A DNA stretch of 64,000 nt from Winogradskyella helgolandensis (GCF_013404085.1 NZ_JABFHO010000001.1:4229501-4293500); one strand, 5' to 3'. Positions 38,782-49,071 are shown, numbered from the stretch's first letter. A program made the numbers and translations. Notes: generated from the letters alone by a model not told the origin.

Positions 38782-39786
38782 CTAAGATGATGAATTCTTT
38801 TTTATAATATGATCTAAATCTACGACGACACCAACCCCTAAAATTTGCTTCCACTGCAACTTAGGTCCTACAATAACATTTTCTTCGTTGGTTAACTCAT
38901 TCGTTTCAACTTCAACTTTAATATCATCGTCATATCTAAGATGAGAACCTAAAGTGGCTTTTACGTATCTATTGACTTTCATATCTAAGTTCAATTCCCA
39001 CTCTATATCAATGTTTCCAAAACTATTAATATAATCGGTATACAAACGTAAAAGACTTGATACTTTAATATTCTCAAAAAGCTCCTCTTCATATTGATTA
39101 GTTAATAATATACCTAATTCTTGCCTCACCTTTTTACCATCTCTAAGAATATTCCCTTCTAAATCATAAATCGCAGGATCTACTCCAAAAGCACCTCTAT
39201 TTGCCAAGTCACTATCTAAAACAAAAGTTGTTTTTAACGTAAATGGTGATGCATAAAACGATAAGCGTTCAATAAACCGACCATATTCCATACCTACACC
39301 AAAAAACATATAACCAGGAGCTAAAAATTTTGAAATAGGTTCATCTCTATCAGGATAATTATATCCGTTAGCTAACTGTGAATTAAAACTGAATTTTGCC
39401 GAATAAAACCAATTACTTTTAGGATCTTTTTCTAATCCAACATTAGAAATCACTTCTATTACATCTTCTGTTTTTCTAATGTTTAATTCATCTTGCTTAT
39501 TTAAGCCATAACGAATATTAAAATTAGAATTCCAATACCATTTTTCTTGTTTATATTTTGCTTCTGCTTTTCCTGTTACAATACCGGAAATTGAATTGGT
39601 ACCACCAGCATTCCAGTTAGTAAATGACACCTGATTAAGCGTTAGGCCAACTTCTTTTTTAGTTCTCCAACCTAATTTAATTGGTTCATTTTTTTTCTTT
39701 TGAAAATATAAAGAGTCTGGTTGTGCAAAAAGCACACTAGAACATAAAGCAAATACACTAAATATAAACCAAGAATAGTTTTTCAT
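38782..39786 (-). CDS. DUF3078-family outer-membrane protein
   Basis: This 334-residue protein has a signal peptide ending near LFAQPD. The DUF3078 domain shows NQVSFTNWNAGGTNSISG, YSAKFSFNSQLANGYNYP and LSFYASPFTLKTTFVLD, and a barrel-like C-terminus. It is probably an outer-membrane beta-barrel. It lies 11 bases downstream of purM on the same strand. Confidence 0.88.
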   Translation of the reverse strand: MKNYSWFIFSVFALCSSVLFAQPDSLYFQKKKNEPIKLGWRTKKEVGLTLNQVSFTNWNAGGTNSISGIVTGKAEAKYKQEKWYWNSNFNIRYGLNKQDELNIRKTEDVIEVISNVGLEKDPKSNWFYSAKFSFNSQLANGYNYPDRDEPISKFLAPGYMFFGVGMEYGRFIERLSFYASPFTLKTTFVLDSDLANRGAFGVDPAIYDLEGNILRDGKKVRQELGILLTNQYEEELFENIKVSSLLRLYTDYINSFGNIDIEWELNLDMKVNRYVKATLGSHLRYDDDIKVEVETNELTNEENVIVGPKLQWKQILGVGVVVDLDHIIKKNSSS

Positions 39787-39797
39787 GTTTAAAAAAA

Positions 39798-40976
39798 TTA
39801 ATATGTAAATGTGCCGTATTCACTATTAATGGTGAGTTGCTTCTTATCTGAAGCTTCTACGCGACCAATAATTTTAGCATCTACATTAAACGATTTTGAA
39901 ATCTCAATAATGGCATTTGCCACCTCTGGTTTTACATATAATTCCATGCGATGGCCACAATTAAATACTTGATACATTTCTTTCCAATCCGTTTTAGATT
40001 GCTCTTGAATGAGTTTAAATAACGGCGGAACTTCGAACATATTATCTTTTACAATATGAAGTTCATCTATAAAATGTAGAATTTTTGTTTGTGCACCTCC
40101 ACTACAATGCACCATACCATGAACAGTATCACTATTAAATTTGTTTAGAATTGCTTTTATAATTGGGGCATACGTACGTGTTGGCGATAATACTAACTTC
40201 CCAGCATCTATTGGTGACCCTTCAACTGCATCTGTTAATTTTGTTTGTCCGGAATACACTAAATCTTCTGGCACGGCAGCATCAAAACTTTCTGGATATT
40301 TTTCAGCTAAATATTTTGAAAATACATCGTGTCTTGCAGAGGTTAAACCATTACTTCCCATACCTCCATTATATTCGGTTTCGTAAGATGCTTGCCCAAA
40401 AGACTCTAAGCCTACAATAACATCACCTGCAACAATATTAGCATTATCAATAACGTCTGAGCGTTTTATACGAGCTGTAACTGTAGAGTCTACAATAATC
40501 GTTCTCACTAAATCTCCAACATCTGCAGTTTCACCACCAGTTGAATGAATAGTCACACCAAAAGACTTTAAATCTTCAATTAAATCTTCTGTTCCGTTAA
40601 TAATTGCAGAAATGACTTCGCCAGGAATTAGATTCTTATTTCTTCCTATGGTTGAAGACAACATTATATGATCTGTAGCACCAACACAAAGTAAGTCGTC
40701 AATATTCATGATTAAAGCATCTTGCGCAATACCTTTCCAAACAGAAATATCTCCCGTTTCTTTCCAATACATGTATGCTAATGAAGACTTCGTACCTGCA
40801 CCATCGGCATGCATTATTAAACAATAATTGCTATCATTAGTCAAATAATCTGGAACTATTTTACAGAACGCTTTAGGAAACAATCCTTTATCTATATTCT
40901 TTATAGCATTGTGGACGTCCTCTTTTGAAGCAGAAACTCCTCTTTGCGCATATCTTTTACTCACCGAATTACTCAT
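39798..40976 (-). CDS. purM: Phosphoribosylformylglycinamidine cyclo-ligase
   Basis: This ATP-dependent enzyme closes the imidazole ring of purines (AIR synthase). The 392-residue protein belongs to the longer Bacteroidota form. Motifs include KRYAQRGVSASKEDV at the N-terminus, HADGAGTKSSLAY, DDLLCVGA, HSTGGETADVGD and VHCSGGAQTKILH. It is upstream of the DUF3078 gene in a probable two-gene unit. Confidence 0.95.
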   Translation of the reverse strand: MSNSVSKRYAQRGVSASKEDVHNAIKNIDKGLFPKAFCKIVPDYLTNDSNYCLIMHADGAGTKSSLAYMYWKETGDISVWKGIAQDALIMNIDDLLCVGATDHIMLSSTIGRNKNLIPGEVISAIINGTEDLIEDLKSFGVTIHSTGGETADVGDLVRTIIVDSTVTARIKRSDVIDNANIVAGDVIVGLESFGQASYETEYNGGMGSNGLTSARHDVFSKYLAEKYPESFDAAVPEDLVYSGQTKLTDAVEGSPIDAGKLVLSPTRTYAPIIKAILNKFNSDTVHGMVHCSGGAQTKILHFIDELHIVKDNMFEVPPLFKLIQEQSKTDWKEMYQVFNCGHRMELYVKPEVANAIIEISKSFNVDAKIIGRVEASDKKQLTINSEYGTFTY

Positions 40977-41020
40977 GGTACAAATTATTAGTATTGGTGT
41001 TGCAAAAGTAAGGATTGCGT

Positions 41021-41698
41021 TTAATTATAAGGAATGATTAAGTTGGAATTAATAACAGTTTTCATTTTTTTTCTTAAAGCCTCCTTTTTCTTATTGCCAC
41101 CAAAGTATATATTGAGACCTAATCCGGCTCTGAGTAAAGTATCATCTGTTTCTCCTAAAACAAGTCCATCTAGATGATCGTCAGTAAACATGTAATTGTA
41201 TTCTCCAAAAAGTTTTACCCCAACACCATCTGCTATAAGAAATTCTATACCCAAACCACCTTGCGCTTTAGTCGCTGTGGTTTCTAAGAAGTTAGTTGCA
41301 TTGTAACCACCACCTACGTATATAAATGGCGATACATTTCGGAAAGGACTAATTAGATATTCTAAATTTAAATCGAAAGACATAAAGCCCTCATTAAAAA
41401 CATCTTTAACGGCTAAATTGTATTTATTGTATGTAAAATTTAGGTTTAAATGGCTTGTGATATGATGCTTATATCCTGCTCTAAAATAAAGCTCATATTC
41501 TGCATCTGGATAATCACCATCAAAAATTGCAGAACCTGCGGCTAAATCGATGGCATGAGACCCTCTTTTTTCAAAAAAGGTAAATCTCTTCGTAATAGAT
41601 TTATCTTTCTTATCATCTGTCTCTTGAGAAAACACAGAATTAAAACAGACTGCAGTCATTATAATACTCAATAAAACACTATTGAATCTAGAAGTCAT
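41021..41698 (-). CDS. Outer-membrane beta-barrel protein
   Basis: This 225-residue protein has a signal peptide ending near VFSQET. The rest alternates polar and hydrophobic residues with glycine-aromatic turns (PFIYVGGGYNATNF, GVKLFGEYNYMF, LRAGLGLNIYFGG), as in small OmpX/OMP_b-brl barrels, then a lysine-rich C-terminal tail. It resembles barrels associated with curli-type secretion genes, but none are adjacent. Confidence 0.72.
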   Translation of the reverse strand: MTSRFNSVLLSIIMTAVCFNSVFSQETDDKKDKSITKRFTFFEKRGSHAIDLAAGSAIFDGDYPDAEYELYFRAGYKHHITSHLNLNFTYNKYNLAVKDVFNEGFMSFDLNLEYLISPFRNVSPFIYVGGGYNATNFLETTATKAQGGLGIEFLIADGVGVKLFGEYNYMFTDDHLDGLVLGETDDTLLRAGLGLNIYFGGNKKKEALRKKMKTVINSNLIIPYN

Positions 41699-41776
41699 AT
41701 CCCTTAAATTTAGTACGTTAGGAGATGTACAATATAAAAAATATTATATTCGAAAGTGACTTCTAATAGCAAAAAA

Positions 41777-41808
41777 AAAGATAAAACCGAATTATCGATT
41801 TTATCTTT
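41777..41808 (-). terminator. Rho-independent terminator after the 47-residue peptide gene
   Basis: A 14-bp stem with one wobble pair (AAAGATAAAACCGA and TCGATTTTATCTTT) encloses ATTA. It runs into an A-tract on the plus strand, which is a U-run on the minus transcript. Confidence 0.82.
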
Positions 41809-41844
41809 ATACTTTAAAGGTAAATATTACCTAATAATTTTGTC

Positions 41845-41988
41845 TTAATTTTTAAGATCTATCGGTAGTTTTACCTGAATACTTGCAACATCATCATTAT
41901 TAACATTTTTCAATTCACCTGAATTGTCTTGTGATAAAATAAGCGTTGCTCCAACAAGAATTGCTACACTTAGTAGTAACTTTTTCAT
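41845..41988 (-). CDS. 47-residue secreted peptide, unlisted small gene
   Basis: An ATG at 41986-41988 opens 47 codons ending TAA at 41845-41847. The first 20 residues are a signal peptide (MKKLLLSVAILVGATLILSQ), and the mature part is acidic and about 27 residues long, ending VKLPIDLKN. A clear terminator follows 37 bases later and the gene stands alone, which supports expression. The function is unknown. It occupies the otherwise empty gap between the barrel gene and glnN. Confidence 0.65.
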   Translation of the reverse strand: MKKLLLSVAILVGATLILSQDNSGELKNVNNDDVASIQVKLPIDLKN

Positions 41989-42213
41989 TTTTACAAATAT
42001 TGATTAATAGCCCTACAAAGATACGCAATAAACGTAGTGCTAAATTGACTACCATCAAATATTTAACATGATTTAACCACCTTTTCGACAACTAGTTTAA
42101 TGTCATCGACAAACTACACAAAACACCAATTTGTCACTTTCCACTGTACGTATATATACGTATTTCATCGAATGAAAATAACGACAAATAACCTTCTCAT
42201 TATGGTATAAATA

Positions 42214-44400
42214 TCATTTCGTAAACAAAAGCTCTCTATATTTGGTTAATGGCCATAATTCATCATCAATCATTATTTCTAATTTATCACAATGATATCT
42301 AATATCTTGAAACAACGGCTTCACTTTATTACAATACCCATCCGCCTTCTTTTCTAAACAGGTTTCCTTGTTAGATACTTTTCGCTCCTCTGTCATCTGA
42401 GTCACTGTGGAGTTAATCGTTTCAATATGTTCCGAGATTTCTTCAATAAGAACCAACTGTGCTTTTGCAAAATCTTTAAAGCGATCACCATAAATAGATT
42501 TGAGACCTGTTACATTTTCTATTAAAATGTTTTGGTATCTCACAGCTGTAGGTACTACATGATTTCTGGCAATATCACCAATAACTCTACTTTCTATTTG
42601 AATATGATGAATGTAATCTTCCATCTCAATTTCGTAGCGCGATTCAGACTCTATTTTATTCATCACCCCTAAACTTTCAAAAAGTTCAATGGTTGATTTA
42701 GCCTTCTTAATCTTCAGAGCCTCTGGTGTGGTCTTATTATTGCTTAATCCACGTTTCTTAGCTTCCTTCTCCCATGCTTCACTGTAACCGTTACCTTCAA
42801 AAAGAATAGCTTTAGATGTTTTAATGTATTCTCTTAATACATTAAATATGGCATCATCCTTTTTCATGGATTTCTTATCGATTAACTCATCAACTTCAAT
42901 TTTAAAATCCATTAGTTGTTTTGCAACTATAGTACTTAAAACGGTCATTGGATTAGCACAGTTAGCTGTAGAACCGACTGCTCTAAATTCGAATTTATTC
43001 CCCGTAAAAGCGAATGATGATGTTCTATTTCTATCTGTATTATCTAATATAACTTCAGGTATTTTTCCAACTACATTAAGTTTTAGATCTGTGATTTCTT
43101 TAGGAGATAATTTTCCTTTCGTCACGGTCTCTAACTCACCTAGCACCTTAGTCAGTTGATCTCCGATAAAAATAGATATAATCGCAGGAGGTGCTTCATT
43201 AGCACCTAAACGATGGTCATTGCTAGCAGAAGCAATGGCTGCTCTTAACAACTCTTCATGGGTTTGCACCGCTTTAATCGTATTTATAAAGAAGGTTAAA
43301 AACTGAAGGTTACTCATTGGTGTTTTTCCTGGAGATAATAAATTAACACCTGTATTTGTAGATAAACTCCAGTTATTATGCTTACCAGAACCGTTAACAC
43401 CAGCAAATGGTTTCTCATGCATAAGCACTGTAAAACTATGTCGCTTAGCAATTTTCTGCATAATATCCATTAACAACGAGTTATGGTCTACTGCCAAATT
43501 AGCTTCTTCAAAGATGGGCGCTAATTCAAATTGGTTTGGAGCCACCTCGTTATGCCTTGTTTTAACAGGAATTCCTAATAACATACATTGGTGTTCCAAA
43601 TCGCGCATGTAAGCCATTGCTCTTGCAGGAATAGTCCCAAAATAATGATCATCTAATTGTTGCCCCTTTGCAGGTGAATGTCCTAAGACTGTTCGTCCTG
43701 TTAATAAAATATCTGGTCGAGAAGCTGCTAAAGCCGTATCTATTAAAAAATACTCTTGCTCCCAACCTAACGAAGTGTTCACTCTTTTTACATTCTTATC
43801 AAAATATTTACAGACTGCAACCGCAGCAGTATCTACTACTTGCAATGCTCGTAAAAGTGGAGTTTTAAAATCTAAGGCTTCACCTGTATACGACACAAAA
43901 ACTGTTGGAATGCATAATGTTTTATCATATATAAAAGCTGGAGATGTTGGATCCCAAGCGGTATAACCTCTAGCTTCAAATGTATTTCTAATACCTCCAT
44001 TTGGAAAACTTGAAGCATCTGGTTCTTGTTGCACTAGTTGGTTACCTCCGAATTTTTCAATAGCGAGTCCACCACCAATAGTTTCAAAAAACGCATCATG
44101 TTTTTCTGCTGTTGCTCCGGTTAATGGTTGAAACCAATGTGTATAATGTGTTGCGCCTTTAGAAATGGCCCATTCTTTCATTCCTGTCGAAATATGGTCT
44201 GCAACTAGACGATTTATCTTAGCCCCTTTTTCAATAGCTTCTAACACGCTATTTAATGATGTTTTGGTTAAATACTGACGCATTGCGACCTCGTTAAAAA
44301 CATTCGAACCAAATATTTCCGAACGTCGTTTTCCTTCTTTTATCTTAATTGGCTTTCTTTTTAAAGATGCTTTTACAGCATGAAATCTAAGTGTTGACAT
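42214..44400 (-). CDS. glnN: Glutamine synthetase type III
   Basis: This makes glutamine from glutamate, ammonia and ATP. I chose the ATG at 44400 (MSTLRFHAVKASLKRKP, 728 residues, the usual GSIII length). A longer frame from 44505 adds 35 unlikely residues. Motifs include EVAPNQFELAPIFE, VNGSGKHNNWS and DNTDRNRTSSFAF. It is divergent from a type II enzyme at 44579, so two unrelated synthetases share one control region. Confidence 0.95.
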   Translation of the reverse strand: MSTLRFHAVKASLKRKPIKIKEGKRRSEIFGSNVFNEVAMRQYLTKTSLNSVLEAIEKGAKINRLVADHISTGMKEWAISKGATHYTHWFQPLTGATAEKHDAFFETIGGGLAIEKFGGNQLVQQEPDASSFPNGGIRNTFEARGYTAWDPTSPAFIYDKTLCIPTVFVSYTGEALDFKTPLLRALQVVDTAAVAVCKYFDKNVKRVNTSLGWEQEYFLIDTALAASRPDILLTGRTVLGHSPAKGQQLDDHYFGTIPARAMAYMRDLEHQCMLLGIPVKTRHNEVAPNQFELAPIFEEANLAVDHNSLLMDIMQKIAKRHSFTVLMHEKPFAGVNGSGKHNNWSLSTNTGVNLLSPGKTPMSNLQFLTFFINTIKAVQTHEELLRAAIASASNDHRLGANEAPPAIISIFIGDQLTKVLGELETVTKGKLSPKEITDLKLNVVGKIPEVILDNTDRNRTSSFAFTGNKFEFRAVGSTANCANPMTVLSTIVAKQLMDFKIEVDELIDKKSMKKDDAIFNVLREYIKTSKAILFEGNGYSEAWEKEAKKRGLSNNKTTPEALKIKKAKSTIELFESLGVMNKIESESRYEIEMEDYIHHIQIESRVIGDIARNHVVPTAVRYQNILIENVTGLKSIYGDRFKDFAKAQLVLIEEISEHIETINSTVTQMTEERKVSNKETCLEKKADGYCNKVKPLFQDIRYHCDKLEIMIDDELWPLTKYRELLFTK

Positions 44401-44515
44401 ATTGCTAATTTTTAAGGTCAAAAATACAAAATATTTAAAAAATAGCATATTGCCCATCTGAAAATAGGGTATCAATAATAATTCATAACATTCTACGTAA
44501 ATCACCCCAATTTTT

Positions 44516-44545
44516 TTGATGGGTAAAAAAAAATAGCAATATTTG
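44516..44545 (+). promoter_or_regulatory. Candidate promoter of the type II glutamine synthetase
   Basis: TTG at 44516-44518 and AATATTTG at 44538-44545 are 19 bases apart, the ideal Bacteroidota spacing, with one mismatch in the -7 element. It lies 33 bases before the start codon in the gap shared with glnN. Confidence 0.5.
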
Positions 44546-44578
44546 TAATATTCATTTTAGATAAACAAAACATTCATT

Positions 44579-45604
44579 ATGGCAAAAATTAAATTAGAAT
44601 ACATTTGGTTAGATGGTTACTTCCCAACTCAAAACATGAGAAGTAAAACCAAAGTTGAAGAGCACGAAGACTTTAAAGGAACTGTAGAAGAGTTAGGCAT
44701 GTGGTCTTTTGATGGGTCGTCAACTAGACAAGCTGAAGGTGGATCTTCTGACTGTTTATTAAAACCTGTTGCAATCTATCCTGATCCAGACAGAATTAAT
44801 GGATACTTGGTAATGACAGAAGTTTTAAATGCAGACGGAACACCTCACGTTTCTAATGGTAGAGCAACTATTGATGATGATGATAATGATTTCTGGTTTG
44901 GTTTTGAGCAAGAGTATTTTATAATGGATACAAAAACTCAATTGCCTTTAGGATTCCCAATTGGTGGATATCCTGCACCACAAGGTATGTATTACTGTTC
45001 TGTTGGTGGGTTACATACTCATGGTAGAGGTTTAGTTGAAGAACATGCTGATTTATGTATTGAAGCTGGTTTAAACTTTGAAGGTATTAACCAAGAAGTT
45101 GCTTCAGGACAATGGGAATTCCAATTGTTTGCAAAAGGTGCTAAAAAGGCTGGAGATGAAATCTGGATTGCGAGATATTTATTAGACCGTTTAACTGAAA
45201 AATATGGTTATTATATTGAATACCACCCTAAACCATTAGGTAGAGATATGGACTGGAATGGTTCTGGAATGCACGCTAACTTCTCTAACGAGGTTTTAAG
45301 AACTTGTGGTGATAAAGAAACTTATGCAAAAATTTGTGAAGCTTTCCGCCCAGTTGTAAAAGAACACATTGAAGTATATGGTGAATTTAACGACCAACGT
45401 TTAACGGGTTTACATGAAACGGCATCTATCAATGATTTCTCATGGGGAGTTTCAGATAGAGGAGCTTCAATCCGTATTCCTATTATCGTAGTTGAGAAAG
45501 GCTGGAAAGGTTGGTTAGAAGATAGAAGACCAGCTTCTAATGGTGATCCATACAAAATTGCAGGTAGAATTATCAAAACTGTAAAAAGTGCTAATGTTTC
45601 TTAA
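44579..45604 (+). CDS. glnII: Glutamine synthetase type II (eukaryote-like)
   Basis: This is a second, unrelated-class glutamine synthetase of 341 residues, the length of GSII enzymes. Motifs include MWSFDGSST near the N-terminus, WFGFEQEYF, the ATP-binding WNGSGMHANFSN and the late DRGASIRIP. It is divergent from glnN and followed by a strong terminator. The pair may be used at different nitrogen levels, which is inference. Confidence 0.95.
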   Translation: MAKIKLEYIWLDGYFPTQNMRSKTKVEEHEDFKGTVEELGMWSFDGSSTRQAEGGSSDCLLKPVAIYPDPDRINGYLVMTEVLNADGTPHVSNGRATIDDDDNDFWFGFEQEYFIMDTKTQLPLGFPIGGYPAPQGMYYCSVGGLHTHGRGLVEEHADLCIEAGLNFEGINQEVASGQWEFQLFAKGAKKAGDEIWIARYLLDRLTEKYGYYIEYHPKPLGRDMDWNGSGMHANFSNEVLRTCGDKETYAKICEAFRPVVKEHIEVYGEFNDQRLTGLHETASINDFSWGVSDRGASIRIPIIVVEKGWKGWLEDRRPASNGDPYKIAGRIIKTVKSANVS

Positions 45605-45627
45605 TTAGCAACTACTTAAATTATAAT

Positions 45628-45666
45628 AAAAAGTCGTCTAGAAAATATTTTCTAGACGACTTTTTT
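45628..45666 (+). terminator. Rho-independent terminator after glnII
   Basis: A long perfect palindrome (AAAAGTCGTCTAGAAAA paired with its complement) is followed by a T-run, 24 bases after the stop. Confidence 0.9.
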
Positions 45667-46015
45667 ACTCCTTAATATATATAAAGCTAAAAACACATTT
45701 AATAGCTAAACATTTTACACTTCTTATTAGCCGATAGCTTTAATCAAACAGTTTCTAAATCAACTTATTTTACTATATCAATCCAAAAAAAACATATCCT
45801 CTTTAACATTATATTTTATGGTATTTCACTCATACTTATAACTTTTACTAATCAAAAAGAGCAAAGACCATGGAGTAATTCCTTACAACGATAAAATCTG
45901 TTTTTAAAAGTAAATCTTATCATCTTACCGACTTTTTCCGGCAGTCTTCGCCTTTTTTAGGCTACTAATACACAACTTCATAATATTGTATTGTTATTAA
46001 CCAAATTTATAAATT
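45667..46015. other. Non-coding gap upstream of a T9SS cargo gene
   Basis: The gap is AT-rich with no open frame. It probably holds the promoter of the following gene, but I cannot place a -33/-7 pair with confidence. Confidence 0.4.
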
Positions 46016-47860
46016 ATGAAAAATTTTACAAAGCACCTACTTCCAATTTTATGTGGAGTTACGACTTTTATGACAATTAACATGAATGCCTTTCAGGACA
46101 ATTCACAAGGCAGCTGCAACGCGGTTGAAGTGATCACGTCAATCCAAGGTACGAAATCAGACGGTAATCCAGTAAGTGCGGATCGTTCTGATGTTAATGC
46201 AGCTTTAAATACACCAGACAAATCAAATTCTCCTAATGGATTTTACACCTTAGGTATTAAAGGAAGTATCACTCTTGCTTTAGGAGGTGCTGTATACAAC
46301 CAAGCAGGTACAGATATAATGATTTATGAAACTTCATTCTCTGGAGATACTTGTGGTAGAGGAGATGATGAAACTGCGTTAATTGAGCTTTCTCAAGATG
46401 GAGAAACTTGGGTTATTTACGGAGATGTTTGCCGTGATGGCGCTATAGACTTAGACGGAATCGCTTTAGATTACGTTACTCAAATCAGAATTTCAGATAC
46501 AACATACGGATCTGGTGATGGTTATGATTTAGATGGCGTTGAAGCCGTTAATGGTTGTGAAGATATCCCTAGTGATGTTTGTTACGGGTCAGGAGCTATA
46601 AACTATATTCCAGGATTAGATAGCAATGGAAATGCGTTAACAGTTGCTGAGCGTATGGATACAAGCAAAGCTTTAGGAGATCCACAAATGGATGATTCTA
46701 TGAACTTTTTATCACTAGGTCATGGTGGAGAAGTTACAATAACTTTTGATGGTGCAGTATATAATAATGATGGTGCTGACATTGAAGTTGTTGAAACTAC
46801 TTTTGGAAATGCTTCTTTTTCAAGCTATCCAGAATCTGCTGACATCTATGTATCTCAAAACGGTATAGACTTTTACTTAATTGGATCAGTGTTAACTGAT
46901 GATGCTGGAGATTTAGATATTAGCAATGCACCTATTGCACTTGCATATATTACTCAAGTAAAAATTGTAGATACAACTCCTAGTGGATCAGTTTCTACAG
47001 ATGGTTTTGATTTAGATGCTGTTGTTGCATTAACAGGATGTAACGAAGTAATTGAACCTACACCAGCTGGCTGTTACCCTGTAGATTACTTTAACTATTT
47101 AGAAGGAACTAAAAAGAATGGTGGTGTTATTGATGCTATCAGAACTGAAACTCCAGAAAATACACTAGGTGTTCCAGAAGGAACTGATGAGTATGTATTT
47201 ACAACCCTTGGTTATGGAGGAGAAATCACTTTAACATTTGGTGGTGCAGTATACAACCAAGCAGGTCCAGATTTAGTTGTCGTTGAAACGACTTTCCAAA
47301 ACACATGGGGTTGCGAAACTTATGGCGAATACGCTAACGTATACGTTTCTGCAGATGACATCAATTATCATTTTGCAGGTACTGTATGTAAATCGGATAA
47401 CACTATTGACATTTCTGATGCTGGTGATTTTGATTTTATCTATTACGTGAAAATTGTAAATGACAATGAATTATCTACAACTGAAGATGCTTTTGATCTT
47501 GATGGTGTAATTGCTATTGGTACTTGCGAACAGTTTAACTACCAAGCATACGCAGAAGAACAATACCGTTTATTAAGTGTTGATACTGTAGACGCAAACG
47601 AATTAGGCTTATCAACATACCCTAATCCTACAAATGGTGTTTCATATATTGAATTTAAACCACAAACTACAAGTAAAGTATTAATAGAGGTATTTGATAT
47701 TAATGGTCGTAACGTTGGACAAGTATTCAATAACGAAGCATATTCAGGTCAAGTATACAAAGCAGAGTTTAACACAGTAAGTTTAGCAGCTGGCTTATAT
47801 GTATATAAGATTACAACTGGAAACTCTAGCATTACTAAGAAGTTTATTGTTACAAAATAA
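46016..47860 (+). CDS. Secreted T9SS type A sorting-domain protein with three repeats
   Basis: This 614-residue protein has a signal peptide (about 1-25), then three homologous units of roughly 150 residues (near 33-180, 190-345 and 350-505). Each contains a TLG(I/H/Y)xGxIT(L/F) and GAVYNxxGxDxxxxET pattern and ends with DxFDLDGVxAxxGC. The C-terminus (about 535-614) is a type A sorting domain: STYPNPTNGVSYIEF, IEVFDINGRNVG and a lysine-rich end. It should be exported by the type IX system and anchored or released at the surface. Ligand unknown. Confidence 0.88.
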   Translation: MKNFTKHLLPILCGVTTFMTINMNAFQDNSQGSCNAVEVITSIQGTKSDGNPVSADRSDVNAALNTPDKSNSPNGFYTLGIKGSITLALGGAVYNQAGTDIMIYETSFSGDTCGRGDDETALIELSQDGETWVIYGDVCRDGAIDLDGIALDYVTQIRISDTTYGSGDGYDLDGVEAVNGCEDIPSDVCYGSGAINYIPGLDSNGNALTVAERMDTSKALGDPQMDDSMNFLSLGHGGEVTITFDGAVYNNDGADIEVVETTFGNASFSSYPESADIYVSQNGIDFYLIGSVLTDDAGDLDISNAPIALAYITQVKIVDTTPSGSVSTDGFDLDAVVALTGCNEVIEPTPAGCYPVDYFNYLEGTKKNGGVIDAIRTETPENTLGVPEGTDEYVFTTLGYGGEITLTFGGAVYNQAGPDLVVVETTFQNTWGCETYGEYANVYVSADDINYHFAGTVCKSDNTIDISDAGDFDFIYYVKIVNDNELSTTEDAFDLDGVIAIGTCEQFNYQAYAEEQYRLLSVDTVDANELGLSTYPNPTNGVSYIEFKPQTTSKVLIEVFDINGRNVGQVFNNEAYSGQVYKAEFNTVSLAAGLYVYKITTGNSSITKKFIVTK

Positions 47861-47889
47861 GACAATGTCTTAATTAGACTATAACCTAA

Positions 47890-47929
47890 TAAAAAGCCAC
47901 TTGAAATACATTTTCAAGTGGCTTTTTTA
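47890..47929 (+). terminator. Rho-independent terminator after the T9SS cargo gene
   Basis: The stem AAAAAGCCACTTGAAA with its complement and a TACA-containing loop is followed by a T-run, about 30 bases after the stop. Confidence 0.9.
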
Positions 47930-48028
47930 TGTTGTAATAAGATTACAAAAGCTGTAGCAGATGTTGTCGTTCTATAGTCCTATTTAAAACTGTTAATAGA
48001 AGAATAGGCCAAACGAAAAAACATATGC

Positions 48029-48979
48029 CTATTTTAAAGTTAGATATATAAAAACTATATACGCACCAAATAACAACATGCCTTTAACACGACCTATCTC
48101 AAAGCGTTTAGGTATGATTATAAACGGAATTAAAATCGCAGCAAAACCAATCATCCAAAAGATATTGGTTGATAAGATTTGTGGAGTGTCTGGGTTAACA
48201 ACAATTGGTTTTATAATTGCAGTTAAACCTAGAACAGAAGCGATGTTAAAAATATTAGATCCAATAAGGTTTCCTAAAGACATTGCTTTTTCCTTTTTTA
48301 ACGCTGCAATAACTGAAGCCGCAAGCTCTGGCACACTTGTTCCGATAGCTATAACAGTAACCGAAATAGCATAATCACTTATTCCTATAGATTCTGCCAA
48401 TTGCTTAGCTCCTTGTACTAACCACTCTGACCCAAAATATAATCCGGCAGCACCAATAAGCAACCACGCAATAATCTTAAAATTAGAAACTACAGCTAAA
48501 GCATCATCTACGTCTTCCATATTTGCTTTTGTAGATTTTCTTGAACTTCTAATTAAAACAACTAGAAAAACAATTAATGCGATAAATAAAATAGCTCCTT
48601 CGAGTGCTGTTAAAATATTATCATTCCACAAGAAATAATACAACACAAAGGATATTAGCATCATCATGGGCCAATTCAGCTTGTAGAAATCTTTATCTAC
48701 CGCTAAAGGAGTAATAATCGCTGTAATCCCTAGAACTAGACCAATATTAGCAATGTTAGAACCAATAACATTACCTAATGCAATATCTGAAACACCATCT
48801 AAAGCCGCTTGTAAACTCACTAATAATTCTGGAGCCGAAGTCGCAAAAGATACAACCGTCATCCCAATAACCAACTTAGATAGCTTAAGCTTAAAAGACA
48901 AACCAACGGCTGCTCTAACCAAAAAATCTCCGCCAACAACCAACAATGCCAATCCAGCAATTACCCAAAACACACTCAT
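48029..48979 (-). CDS. Calcium/sodium antiporter (CaCA family, YrbG-like)
   Basis: This inner-membrane exchanger has 316 residues and about ten helices in two inverted halves. Each half carries the alpha-repeat: SFATSAPELLVSLQAAL with GNVIGSNIANIGLVLG in the first, and GTSVPELAASVIAAL with GNLIGSNIFNIASVLG in the second. The acidic residues in the PEL motifs bind cations in the family. It stands alone, divergent from the blaI-M56 pair. Confidence 0.92.
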   Translation of the reverse strand: MSVFWVIAGLALLVVGGDFLVRAAVGLSFKLKLSKLVIGMTVVSFATSAPELLVSLQAALDGVSDIALGNVIGSNIANIGLVLGITAIITPLAVDKDFYKLNWPMMMLISFVLYYFLWNDNILTALEGAILFIALIVFLVVLIRSSRKSTKANMEDVDDALAVVSNFKIIAWLLIGAAGLYFGSEWLVQGAKQLAESIGISDYAISVTVIAIGTSVPELAASVIAALKKEKAMSLGNLIGSNIFNIASVLGLTAIIKPIVVNPDTPQILSTNIFWMIGFAAILIPFIIIPKRFEIGRVKGMLLFGAYIVFIYLTLK

Positions 48980-49071
48980 CCTCTATCTTATTTTTAGTTA
49001 CAAATTTTAATTAACACGGCAAAGATAATATTTCATTTTCACACCTACCACAACTACATTTCACGTTACAA

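Noticed and set aside
44401..44505. N-terminal extension of the type III glutamine synthetase
   Set aside because: The 35 residues are hydrophobic and unlike the family. The normal N-terminus begins at 44400.
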